NCBI GenBank assembly: GCA_016839845.1
Contig: JAEOTL010000519.1
Location: forward strand, 1-10,580
DNA length: 10,580 nt
Source of the DNA: Promethearchaeota archaeon
Lineage (GTDB): Archaea > Asgardarchaeota > Lokiarchaeia > Sigynarchaeales > SOKP01
Direction: 5' to 3'
The notes under the pieces are model-generated. The model was given only the letters and a program-made list of their open reading frames with translations. It did no database searches and was not told the origin of the DNA. Shown here piece by piece: positions 1 to 7,531 of the stretch (positions are counted from its first letter, which is position 1; every line of letters begins with the position of its first letter). The position numbers were made by a program, and so were the translations under genes.

Positions 1-192
1 AATAAACACTACAGCTTCTTCTGGGGGAAGTAAGAAAAGCTCATAGGAAATTCTAAATATTAAATCATGAGGGCTAATGCTAGGTAGATCAATTATTTTC
101 CAGAAATATAGTAACATTTCAGATTTATTACTGCGATTAATTGCGAAATTCATATATCCTTCATCACCATTATGTTTTTTGATAAAAAACAT
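1..192 (-). CDS. Partial unidentified archaeal protein downstream of DP1 (possibly DUF2240-like)
   Basis: An open frame of 64 codons starts at the ATG at 192-190 and runs without a stop off the left edge, so only the N-terminus is visible. Its start overlaps the DP1 stop as TAATG (shared A at 192), which implies co-transcription and translational coupling with the polymerase small subunit. The peptide begins MFFIKKHNGDEGY and ends with a segment around SPHDLIFRISYELFLLPPEE. That last segment, a hydrophobic helix followed by a PPEEA-type turn, faintly resembles the N-terminal helices of archaeal DUF2240 proteins, which carry a similar SPEEA pattern. This resemblance is from memory and weak. 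No signal peptide or metal-binding motif is visible. The reading frame is supported mainly by its openness and the tight overlap, and the function is unknown. Confidence 0.6.
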   Translation of the reverse strand, partial: MFFIKKHNGDEGYMNFAINRSNKSEMLLYFWKIIDLPSISPHDLIFRISYELFLLPPEEAVVFI

Positions 193-1985
193 TACAGATT
201 ATTTTTTAAATCTAATTGCATACCTTTTAAAGTATCCAAATCGACCAAGGAGAGAATTCCTGGTGTTGGTTTAATACCCAATGATCTCATAAAATCTGTT
301 TGACTTTGAAAGCAACCCGAATTAACTAAAGAAATATTATTGTAAGCGCCCATATCATTAATGTGGATATGGCCTGTATGAAAAATATCGGGTATCTTGT
401 CAATAATTAGCCAATCCTTATTAATAGGAGCAATTTGGGTTCTTTTTCCATATGTTGGGGCCAAATGTCTGCATTTTAAGATTTCTTTCATAGTTTCAAC
501 AGATTTTTTATGATCTAGGCCAGGGATCAACATATTTAAATCGAGTATACTATCACCGTGGAAGATCAAAGTAGTTACATTATGAGTTTGGATAAGAGAC
601 GGATTTCCGATACATGATACCCCATTATTACGAAGCTCCTCAGAATATTTTTCAGGAACTGCGGGTCTAGGAAGTGCATTTCGTACAGGTTCATGATTGC
701 CTGAACTATATATAACTCTTATATAATCTGGAATGCTAGAAAGTAATTCTGCGGCCTTACTATATTGCTGATATATATCTGTTATTTTGAGATCTTCTTG
801 TTGGGTGGGATATACACCAATACCATCCACTAAATCACCGTTTATAACCAGATATTTAATTTTTCCTGCATGCTCTCGTTGTGTCCTATTGCCTATTTTA
901 CCATTGAGGAATCCCATAAACCTATTCCATAGTTTTTCTTCAAACTCTTTACTTCCTATATGTGTATCTGAAATTAAAGCAATTGTCAAAGGATCATACG
1001 ATTTATTGGGATTGTAATCTTTTGGGATATCTATCTTTGTAATATAGTTTCCGTAGATGATCCCCGGTCTACCTTTTTCTCCAGGACTGTAAGTGCCTTC
1101 AATATAGACCATTTGATCGTTAAGGGTTCTTTCAGCGATTTTAATGTTATTTTGGTTCTCTGAGTCTTTTCTTATAAGTACGCTTATTAATCCAGTAAGA
1201 TCCTCAAGAGTTATCAGCATATTTTCATTCTTTGTTTTCCGAATTTCACTAACAAGGGCAATAACCGACACTTCGACTTTACTAGATAATCTAAGAATGT
1301 TGTTTATATTATCAGCATTATGAACTTCTGTTCTTTTTCTCATTAAGGTTTTTAATCGGTTGTATTTATCCAAAGTTAAATCATAGAAATCTTGATAATC
1401 CCCGCTAGTATATAATTTTCCAGTAGGATCTTTTAATATTTTATATTGAAAGTCATAATCCTTTGCTTTTGGTTTGAAAGACAATGTTGAGATTGATCCT
1501 TCTATTACTTTTCCTTTGGGTTGTGGATCTAGCTTAGTTCGTATAGGTTTTTGGGTTGATCTAATAGGAGCGGGAGATTGTGAGTTATCTTCGATATCAG
1601 ATATTCTTTTTGGAACAGTTTCAGCTGTTTCAACAGAGGTTAGAACAGTATTGGATTTAGTTTCTTGATTTACTAAAGCATTTTCAATTTGCTTGCCTTT
1701 GGGTTCAATTCCTGAACTTTCTCTTGATATATTAGTTCCTTCCTTAATCAACCTGCGTCTCAATGAGTTTTTAATTTCTTCATTGGATACTTGAGTTAAA
1801 ATATCCTCCGTTAGGTGACTTTTAAATCCTGCGATAAAACTTGTTTCTTTAATAATTAAACTGGTTTTTTGTATAGGATTCTCCAGACCTAAAATGAAAT
1901 TTAGTAAGGGAGGGGTGATATTGATCCCAGAACTCACTAATTTCTTTAATATGATTCTTTTGACTTCCGTTGTATCAGTTTTCAT
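192..1985 (-). CDS. polB: DNA polymerase D small subunit DP1 (proofreading exonuclease)
   Basis: DP1 is the 3'-5' proofreading exonuclease and scaffold subunit of the archaeal replicative polymerase PolD, partner of DP2 encoded divergently next door. The 597-residue protein has the usual order: a helical N-terminus (about 1-80), a low-complexity polar linker (about 82-170), an OB-fold (about 235-320, VEVSVIALVSEI onward) and a C-terminal Mre11-like calcineurin phosphoesterase. The metal-site motifs are all visible: SDTH 339-342, GDLVDG 383-388, GNHE 429-432, HGDS 476-479 and GHIH 538-541. Retention of these residues predicts an active nuclease, unlike the inactive B subunits of eukaryotic polymerases. 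GNHE takes the place of the more common GNHD. The ATG at 1985 lies about 20-29 nt downstream of a TATA-like box, so the mRNA is probably leaderless. The stop overlaps the next gene. In archaeal genomes this gene is often named polB or dp1. Confidence 0.96.
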   Translation of the reverse strand: MKTDTTEVKRIILKKLVSSGINITPPLLNFILGLENPIQKTSLIIKETSFIAGFKSHLTEDILTQVSNEEIKNSLRRRLIKEGTNISRESSGIEPKGKQIENALVNQETKSNTVLTSVETAETVPKRISDIEDNSQSPAPIRSTQKPIRTKLDPQPKGKVIEGSISTLSFKPKAKDYDFQYKILKDPTGKLYTSGDYQDFYDLTLDKYNRLKTLMRKRTEVHNADNINNILRLSSKVEVSVIALVSEIRKTKNENMLITLEDLTGLISVLIRKDSENQNNIKIAERTLNDQMVYIEGTYSPGEKGRPGIIYGNYITKIDIPKDYNPNKSYDPLTIALISDTHIGSKEFEEKLWNRFMGFLNGKIGNRTQREHAGKIKYLVINGDLVDGIGVYPTQQEDLKITDIYQQYSKAAELLSSIPDYIRVIYSSGNHEPVRNALPRPAVPEKYSEELRNNGVSCIGNPSLIQTHNVTTLIFHGDSILDLNMLIPGLDHKKSVETMKEILKCRHLAPTYGKRTQIAPINKDWLIIDKIPDIFHTGHIHINDMGAYNNISLVNSGCFQSQTDFMRSLGIKPTPGILSLVDLDTLKGMQLDLKNNL

Positions 1986-2004
1986 TGTTTTATTCCATAC
2001 CAGA

Positions 2005-2014
2005 TTATTTATAC
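2005..2014 (-). promoter_or_regulatory. Probable TATA box for DP1
   Basis: The minus strand reads GTATAAATAA here, a good archaeal TATA match. Its centre is about 25 nt upstream of the DP1 ATG, so transcription would start at or next to the start codon (leaderless). The position is inferred from spacing only. The 236-bp DP1/DP2 intergenic region (1986-2221) is AT-rich and holds the promoters of both genes; no coding frame or RNA gene was seen in it. Confidence 0.5.
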
Positions 2015-2160
2015 ATTAGTTGACAAAATTAAATGGTTTTTTATTAAACTAATAACATTAGTGCTTTTTATATGAAAAGAGAGTTATAATTTCACAATCT
2101 CTCCAGATTTATAAATGAAATAGTAGATTAATAATTGAATTTAAGTTAGAGTAGGAAATA

Positions 2161-2170
2161 TCTATAATAA
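2161..2170 (+). promoter_or_regulatory. Candidate TATA box for DP2
   Basis: TCTATAATAA lies about 52-61 nt upstream of the first DP2 ATG, which would leave a leader of about 30 nt. Other AT-rich stretches are nearby (for example TAGTTTAAAA at 2201), so this is the best candidate rather than a firm call. No strong Shine-Dalgarno precedes the ATG at 2222. Confidence 0.3.
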
Positions 2171-2221
2171 CTGTTAATTTGTGATTTCAAAATCAGTCAA
2201 TAGTTTAAAATGGGATAGAAT

Positions 2222-5200
2222 ATGGTGGACATGAATAAGGAGATGAAAGATTATTTTGATACAATTCAACATGAAGTTGATCAATGCTATGTCATTGCTG
2301 AAGAGGCAAGAAGTAAAGGATACGATCCAGAATTGTTTGTTGAATCCCCACAAGCAAAAGATTTAGCTGGAAGAGTCGAAAAGTTAGTCGGTCCAGAAGG
2401 TATTGCAGATGTGATAAGAGAATTAAAAAATAATGGTTTAAATGATGATGAAATTGTATTTAAAGTTGTCACTAAAATATTAGATAAAGAAATTGGAGCA
2501 CTCAAATCACTAGAGGAGCGCGTAGAAAGAGCAATAAGAGCAGGATTAGCAATCAAAACAATGGGAGTCGTAAGTGCTCCACTTGAGGGTATTTCTAAGA
2601 TAATGGTACGTGAAGATCAATCTGGGAAAAAATACTTATCCTTATTCTTTGCAGGTCCCATTAGGGCTGCAGGAGGCACCACTGCGGCATTATGTGTTTT
2701 AATTGCAGACTACGTTAGGGAAAAATCAAACATCCCAAAATATGAAGCAACTGAAGCAGAAATCGGTAGATACGTAGAAGAAGTGAAGTTATATGACAGA
2801 ATTGTTCATTTACAATATCCTTCTTCAAATCGAGAGATACGACATGCTGTAAAAAATTTGCCAATAGAAATCAATGGAGACTCTACTGAAAATGAAGAAG
2901 TTTCAGCATTTCGTGATTTACCCCGAATTGATACTAATCACGTAAGGGGTGGAGCATGCTTAGTTCTCAATGATGGGATTCTATTGAAAGCCCCAAAATT
3001 ATTGAAAATCGCAAAATCAATGAACATACGAGGGTGGGATTGGTTAGCTGAATTAAAAGAAATATCTCATAGTGAGAAATCTCAAGTCGAAAAGGATATT
3101 TCTTCCAATATTGGGAAGATCCCCCCAAATTTCAATTATGTTGCAGATATTATTGCAGGGAGACCTGTTTTTAGCCATCCCTCCGAGATTGGGGGTCATA
3201 GGATAAGATATGGACGATCTCGGAACACGGGACTAGCAGCGGGGGGAATGCACCCGGCCACGATGGGAATCCTAGATGATTTTGTAGCTATAGGTACTCA
3301 ATTAAGAATTGAAAGACCTGGAAAAAGTGCGAGTGTTTGTCCTGTAAGTAGTATTGAACCACCTATTGTTAAGTTAGAAAATGGGAATATAATTAAGGTA
3401 AGATCCTATCCTAAGGCTAAAAAAATATTTCAAAGCATTGAGAAAATTTTATTCTTAGGAGATTTGCTTTTTGGTTTCGGGGAATTCGCTGAGAACAATC
3501 ATAAATTAATTCCTTCTGGTTATGTAGAGGAATGGTGGGCTTTAGAACTGGAAGAAGCTCTTAAAACTGAAGATAATATTACCACTAGGTTAAAAGATTT
3601 AATTCGAGATCCTTTTTCTATAAAACCTACGGCCCAGGAGGGAATACAGATTTCCTTAGATTATAATGTCCCGCTCCATCCGAGTTTCACCGATTTTTGG
3701 GGAAATATTACCCCTAAAGAGCTCTACAAATTAAGAACTGCTTTTATTAAGGGTTTCTCAAGTACTTCTCAACAAATTGTATTAAATAATCATGAAGATA
3801 TAAAAACTATTCTTGAAAAAGCATTCGTTTTACATAGGTTAAAGGATGACAGAATACAATTTAGTAAAGATATGAATTTTATTTATTCCAAAATATTTAC
3901 CCTTACTGATACATCAGAAATAAAACCAGACATAAAAGACACTGTCTTTTCCTATTTTAGAAAATTTAGTCCAATAGACATTCGAAATAGAGCCCCATAT
4001 TTCTTTGGCTCGCGTATGGGTAGACCAGAAAAATCAGAAAGAAAAAGTATGAAAGGTGTTCACGCTCTTTTTCCTCTGAGTGACAAAGTGGGGAGCTCAA
4101 GATCAGTTGAAAAAGCACTAGAACTTCAGAAAATCAAGATAGATATCTGTAGAAAAAAATGTCCAACGTGCGGTACAATAAGTATCTTCAATTCCTGTCC
4201 AAAATGTTCCAGTCACACGAATTTAGGCTCCTTCTGCAATAAATGTAAGAATTTATACCCCCCAAGTGATCCTAATATGGATCAACGATGTCCTCAATGC
4301 AATGAAAGATTACAATCATCTAGTGAAGCAGTCCTAAACATTAAAACTCATATGGACTCGATTTTGAAATCTCTGCATATAACGCTTCCAAAGAAATTGA
4401 AAGGGATTTACGGGTTAACTAACCAATTCAAAGTGCCAGAGCCCCTTGAGAAGGGAATTCTAAGGGCAAAAAATAACGTGTTAGTGTACAAGACGGCAGA
4501 AATTAGATATGATGCTACAGATATACCATTAACGCATTTTAAACCAATAGAAATAGGAGTATCTATACAAAAGCTTGAAGAGTTAGGATATTCCCATGAC
4601 TATAAAGGAGAACCTCTAGAAAATGAGATGCAGATTATTGAACTAAAAGTTCAAGATATTATCCTCTCAGACGATTGTGCGAATTACTTCATGAGAGTTT
4701 CTAGCTTTTTAGATGATGAATTAGAATATTTCTATGGTTTGAAAAGATTTTATAATGTTAAAGAGAGGGAGGGTTTAATTGGACATATTGCTGTAGGACT
4801 AGCCCCTCATACAAGCGCGGGGATAATAGGAAGAATTATAGGATTTAGCCCTGCAAGAGCTATTTATGCTCATCCATTCTGGCATTCCGCGAAAAGAAGA
4901 AACTGTTTTCCTGGTGAAACAAGAGTATTGATCGATCTCGATGGGGAAGTAGTTAAGATTCCATTAGAAAAACTTTATGGAGAATATTTTGATGGGGAAA
5001 CTTTTGAGAACCATGCCTTCATTAAAAAAAATACTACTCATAAAATCCAAGTTTATTCTTATGACAAAATAACAGGAAAGGTTATAACTACAGATATAAT
5101 GAATGTTTTAAAGACTCCCGCGCCAGATAAGCTTCTTAAGTTCAACTTAGTCACTGGACGGAGTTTTAAAACAACTCCTGATCATCCCGTTTTAGTATAT

Positions 5201-7078
5201 AATAATGGAGAAGTTCTTGAAAAGAGAGCTATTGAGGTATCAAAAAATGATAAATTTTTACTTCCTTCTCTCGAGTTTGAAGAAAAAGACCGTGAAAATT
5301 TTGATTTATTAGAAGAATTCTCTAGGATCAAATATAAAACTTTATGGAAAGACCTAATGGTAAGAGGAATTCGAGATTTTGTGAGAAGTTTAATTTTTAA
5401 ATCAGGTTTAAAAAGAACAGCAGAGATCTTGAAAATAAATAAAAAAACACTTAATAACTATTATTGTTCCCGAGATTCAATCCCATTAAATATCCTAATT
5501 TTGTTATTAAATCTTAATGATTTATCTATTAGAGATGTGCCAGACTGTAAACTAGGTTTTAAAAGAGATCATACCACATGTAAAAGATATATATTAGTGG
5601 ATGAGTCATTGATGAAACTCTTTGGATATTACCTTGCAGAAGGATTTTACAGAAAAATACCAAAAGGATATCAAGTAGACTTAGCTGTAAGTGAGGAAGA
5701 TTTAAGAATAGATATGTTAAAATCAATAAAAAACGCCTTCGGTATCGGATTTCATCCATTTGTTAATTTAAATAGAATAACAATTTCAAATAGAGTAATA
5801 TATCATTTCTTTAAGGATATCCTGAAATTTAAAAATAAAGCTCGAGAAAAGCATATTCCCTCATACTTATTTAAACTGCCAATAAATAAGATAAAACATT
5901 TATTAGCAGCTTATTTTAGCGGAGATGGAGGAGTAGATATTAGGCGCAAAACAGTAAACTGTAGTTCATCTAGTTTAGGGTTAATCCAAGATTTAGATTT
6001 AATGCTGTTAAGGTTCAGTATCTTTTCCGGGATTTCAAAACATGTAAGAGATGGAAATATAGAATATAAATTGAGAATAAAAGGCACTAATGTTCTTAAA
6101 TTTAAAGAGAAAATAAACTTTACATCACTTAGAAAAGCATGTAATCTAAGTAATATTATAAAAATCAACAAGACAAACCCAGAAAAAACGTTCCAAAAAC
6201 ACAGATTAATAGGAATTAGAAGTGTCGATGTAGAAAAAACTACTAATCCATACGTTTTTTCTCTTAATGCCGCAAATTTTCATACCATTATTATTAATGA
6301 CAATATTATTACCCACCAGTGTGATGGGGATGAAGATGGGATAATGCTTCTATTAGATCCTTTACTCAACTTTTCACGACATTATTTACCGGATAAAATA
6401 GGAGGAAGAATGGACGCAACATTGGTAATATCCTCTATTTTAGACCCAAATGAAATTGAAACTGAGGCTCATAATGTCGACATTATGTTTCGATATCCCC
6501 TTGAATTTTATAAAGCCACCGAGAGATATTCGATGCCAAATGATATTGAAAAAGTGATTAATCTAGTAAAAAGTAGTTTAAAAACACCAAACCAATACGA
6601 GAATATCGGATTTAACATACCTACAGATGATATTAATGAAGGGCCGAAAACTACGGCATACAAATTATACGAGTCTATGGATGAAAAGATAGAAGCACAG
6701 CTCCACCTTGGGAAGATTATTCAAGCAGTTGATGCAAAAAATGTGGGGGAAAAAATATTATCAACTCACTTTCGTCCAGATATTTTAGGAAATCTAAGGC
6801 GTTTTAGTACACAAGGATTTAGATGTGTTAAATGTAATAAGAAATATAGAAGACCTCCTCTCACCAACGCAGGAAAATGTCTATCTTGTGGGGGGAAAAT
6901 AATATTAACTGTAAATCCCGGAGGGATACGGAAATACATCCCACGAGCGTTAGAACTTTGCAAACAATTTAACTTAGATGACTATACTATTCAAAGGATG
7001 GAACTAATAGAAGAATATGTTGAAAGCTTAACGAATAATCCTAAAATTAAACAACATCAACTAGTTGATTTTTTCTAA
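2222..7078 (+). CDS. polC: DNA polymerase D large catalytic subunit DP2, intein-containing precursor
   Basis: DP2 is the polymerising subunit of PolD, with a two-barrel active site unrelated to A/B/C-family polymerases. The precursor is 1618 residues; removing the intein (895-1366) leaves 1146, normal for the family. Conserved blocks include FFAGPIRAAGG (142-152), the stretch from GRPVFSHPSEIGGHR through GRSRNTGLAAGG (313-342) and RIERPGKSASVCP (362-374). Cys pairs 647/650 with 659/662 and 672/675 with 690/693 suggest two zinc modules; Cys 1535/1538 with 1553/1556 suggest another near the C-terminus. The catalytic motif after splicing is N-CDGDED; D1368 and D1370 (precursor numbering) match the catalytic Asp pair known from Pyrococcus DP2. 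The C-terminus is a textbook PCNA-interacting box, QHQLVDFF. Start choice is open: ATG 2222, 2231 or 2243 are in frame, and the family N-terminus (MxxYF) would also fit 2243. The gene is divergent from DP1 and convergent with tRNA-Leu. Often named polC or dp2 in archaea. Confidence 0.97.
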   Translation: MVDMNKEMKDYFDTIQHEVDQCYVIAEEARSKGYDPELFVESPQAKDLAGRVEKLVGPEGIADVIRELKNNGLNDDEIVFKVVTKILDKEIGALKSLEERVERAIRAGLAIKTMGVVSAPLEGISKIMVREDQSGKKYLSLFFAGPIRAAGGTTAALCVLIADYVREKSNIPKYEATEAEIGRYVEEVKLYDRIVHLQYPSSNREIRHAVKNLPIEINGDSTENEEVSAFRDLPRIDTNHVRGGACLVLNDGILLKAPKLLKIAKSMNIRGWDWLAELKEISHSEKSQVEKDISSNIGKIPPNFNYVADIIAGRPVFSHPSEIGGHRIRYGRSRNTGLAAGGMHPATMGILDDFVAIGTQLRIERPGKSASVCPVSSIEPPIVKLENGNIIKVRSYPKAKKIFQSIEKILFLGDLLFGFGEFAENNHKLIPSGYVEEWWALELEEALKTEDNITTRLKDLIRDPFSIKPTAQEGIQISLDYNVPLHPSFTDFWGNITPKELYKLRTAFIKGFSSTSQQIVLNNHEDIKTILEKAFVLHRLKDDRIQFSKDMNFIYSKIFTLTDTSEIKPDIKDTVFSYFRKFSPIDIRNRAPYFFGSRMGRPEKSERKSMKGVHALFPLSDKVGSSRSVEKALELQKIKIDICRKKCPTCGTISIFNSCPKCSSHTNLGSFCNKCKNLYPPSDPNMDQRCPQCNERLQSSSEAVLNIKTHMDSILKSLHITLPKKLKGIYGLTNQFKVPEPLEKGILRAKNNVLVYKTAEIRYDATDIPLTHFKPIEIGVSIQKLEELGYSHDYKGEPLENEMQIIELKVQDIILSDDCANYFMRVSSFLDDELEYFYGLKRFYNVKEREGLIGHIAVGLAPHTSAGIIGRIIGFSPARAIYAHPFWHSAKRRNCFPGETRVLIDLDGEVVKIPLEKLYGEYFDGETFENHAFIKKNTTHKIQVYSYDKITGKVITTDIMNVLKTPAPDKLLKFNLVTGRSFKTTPDHPVLVYNNGEVLEKRAIEVSKNDKFLLPSLEFEEKDRENFDLLEEFSRIKYKTLWKDLMVRGIRDFVRSLIFKSGLKRTAEILKINKKTLNNYYCSRDSIPLNILILLLNLNDLSIRDVPDCKLGFKRDHTTCKRYILVDESLMKLFGYYLAEGFYRKIPKGYQVDLAVSEEDLRIDMLKSIKNAFGIGFHPFVNLNRITISNRVIYHFFKDILKFKNKAREKHIPSYLFKLPINKIKHLLAAYFSGDGGVDIRRKTVNCSSSSLGLIQDLDLMLLRFSIFSGISKHVRDGNIEYKLRIKGTNVLKFKEKINFTSLRKACNLSNIIKINKTNPEKTFQKHRLIGIRSVDVEKTTNPYVFSLNAANFHTIIINDNIITHQCDGDEDGIMLLLDPLLNFSRHYLPDKIGGRMDATLVISSILDPNEIETEAHNVDIMFRYPLEFYKATERYSMPNDIEKVINLVKSSLKTPNQYENIGFNIPTDDINEGPKTTAYKLYESMDEKIEAQLHLGKIIQAVDAKNVGEKILSTHFRPDILGNLRRFSTQGFRCVKCNKKYRRPPLTNAGKCLSCGGKIILTVNPGGIRKYIPRALELCKQFNLDDYTIQRMELIEEYVESLTNNPKIKQHQLVDFF
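4904..6319 (+). mobile_element. LAGLIDADG homing-endonuclease intein in DP2 (PolII insertion site)
   Basis: This in-frame element encodes 472 residues (precursor 895-1366). Block A starts at Cys895 (CFPGETRVLI). Block B has the TxxH signature TPDH (985-988). Block F/G runs from VFSLNAANFHTII to the end NIITHQ, followed by the +1 nucleophile Cys1367. Two LAGLIDADG-type helices are present, LFGYYLAEG (1133-1141) and LLAAYFSGDGG (1227-1237), each keeping its acidic residue (E1140, D1235), so the endonuclease may be active. Between block B and the first LAGLIDADG helix lies a helix-turn-helix-like segment (about 1062-1088). The insertion is between Asn and CDGDED of the polymerase active site, the same site as the Pyrococcus PolII inteins (P. 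horikoshii 166 aa, P. abyssi 185 aa), which lack this endonuclease. The C-terminal residue is Gln, not Asn, a variant shown to splice in P. abyssi PolII. Confidence 0.95.
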
Positions 7079-7119
7079 TCTCATTTTACACTTTGCTAAT
7101 AATATGTAAAATTTGTAAG

Positions 7120-7236
7120 TGCAGGAGGTGGGATTCGAACCCACGAAGACCTATGTCACTAGAGCCTCAGTCTAGCGCCGTTAGCCATTTATTCGGGATA
7201 ATAGACTAAATTTAGACCAGGCTTGGCAACTCCTGC
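7120..7236 (-). tRNA. tRNA-Leu(GAG), interrupted in the D-loop
   Basis: Reading on the minus strand, acceptor strands GCAGGAG (7236-7230) and CTCCTGC (7127-7121) pair over 7 bp with A as discriminator (7120); CCA is not encoded. The anticodon arm is CTAGA-CTGAGGC-TCTAG, giving anticodon GAG at 7168-7166, which reads CUC/CUU leucine codons. A long variable arm (GAC-ATAG-GTC) marks a class II tRNA, as expected for Leu. The T-arm is GTGGG-TTCGAAT-CCCAC. The D-stem GCC/GGC closes only if about 31 nt are removed from the D-loop. A TTTAAAAA stretch 22-29 nt upstream (7265-7258, minus) is a possible TATA box. The gene is convergent with DP2, whose stop lies 41 bp away. Confidence 0.95.
7184..7214 (-). 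other. Probable non-canonical intron in the tRNA-Leu D-loop (about 31 nt)
   Basis: Removing this segment joins GGTC to TAACGGCG and restores a Leu-type D-arm. The flanking TAA repeat lets the boundaries shift by up to 3 nt. Inside, minus-strand AGTC-TATT pairs with AATA and GGCT, with a 3-nt AAT bulge on the 3' side (7189-7187), which is half of a bulge-helix-bulge. A proper 5' bulge with an exon helix was not found, and cutting in that bulge would not give a normal D-loop. The exact ends are therefore uncertain. Confidence 0.7.
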
Positions 7237-7453
7237 TTGCTAAAGTAAAAACTTATTTTTTTAAACCGAATAGAAAAATTGAAGTGGTAATATAGATATT
7301 GAATTAAGATAATGTAAACGATTTTTAAAACCTTTTTCCTTTCTTATCATTCAGAAATCAAAGAAAAATATATAATGAAGATAACTAATTTTGGGGGAAG
7401 AAATAATAATATAAAACCCAATATTTCTATTAATGTTAAAAATTATTGTATGC

Positions 7454-7486
7454 TATAAATTTTTAAGAAAGACGTGTTTTATAAGA
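7454..7486 (+). promoter_or_regulatory. Candidate promoter of the Roadblock-GTPase gene
   Basis: Two TATA-like boxes lie upstream of the ATG at 7532: TATAAATT at 7454-7461 and TTTTATAAGA at 7477-7486. The second would give a leader of about 24 nt. A weak purine stretch AAAGG (7516-7520) sits 11 nt before the start. The rest of the 295-bp gap between tRNA-Leu and this gene (7237-7531) is AT-rich, with a pyrimidine run near 7331-7345. No convincing gene was seen there. Confidence 0.35.
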
Positions 7487-7531
7487 TATTAAAATTTAGA
7501 ATATTATTAAACTACAAAGGTAACTTATCCT

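Noticed and set aside
77..274. 65-codon plus-strand frame across the DP1 3' end
   Set aside because: It runs antisense to the end of DP1 and to the coupled downstream gene, has no promoter or family likeness and is best explained as a shadow.
2287..2556. 89-codon minus-strand frame inside DP2
   Set aside because: It lies fully antisense to the conserved N-terminal part of DP2; its serine- and leucine-rich composition fits the reverse complement of a real gene.
5559..6171. Two minus-strand frames inside the intein
   Set aside because: Both are antisense to well-defined LAGLIDADG coding sequence and show no motif of their own.
7204..7214. Palindrome CTAAATTTAG in the tRNA-Leu insert as an operator or mobile-element end
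   Set aside because: It is short and AT-only in its core, occurs inside the tRNA D-loop insert and has no partner repeat elsewhere in the window.
7375..7458. 27-codon plus-strand frame in the gap before the GTPase gene
   Set aside because: It is very short, rich in Asn/Ile as expected from AT-rich noncoding DNA, has no Shine-Dalgarno and resembles no known protein.
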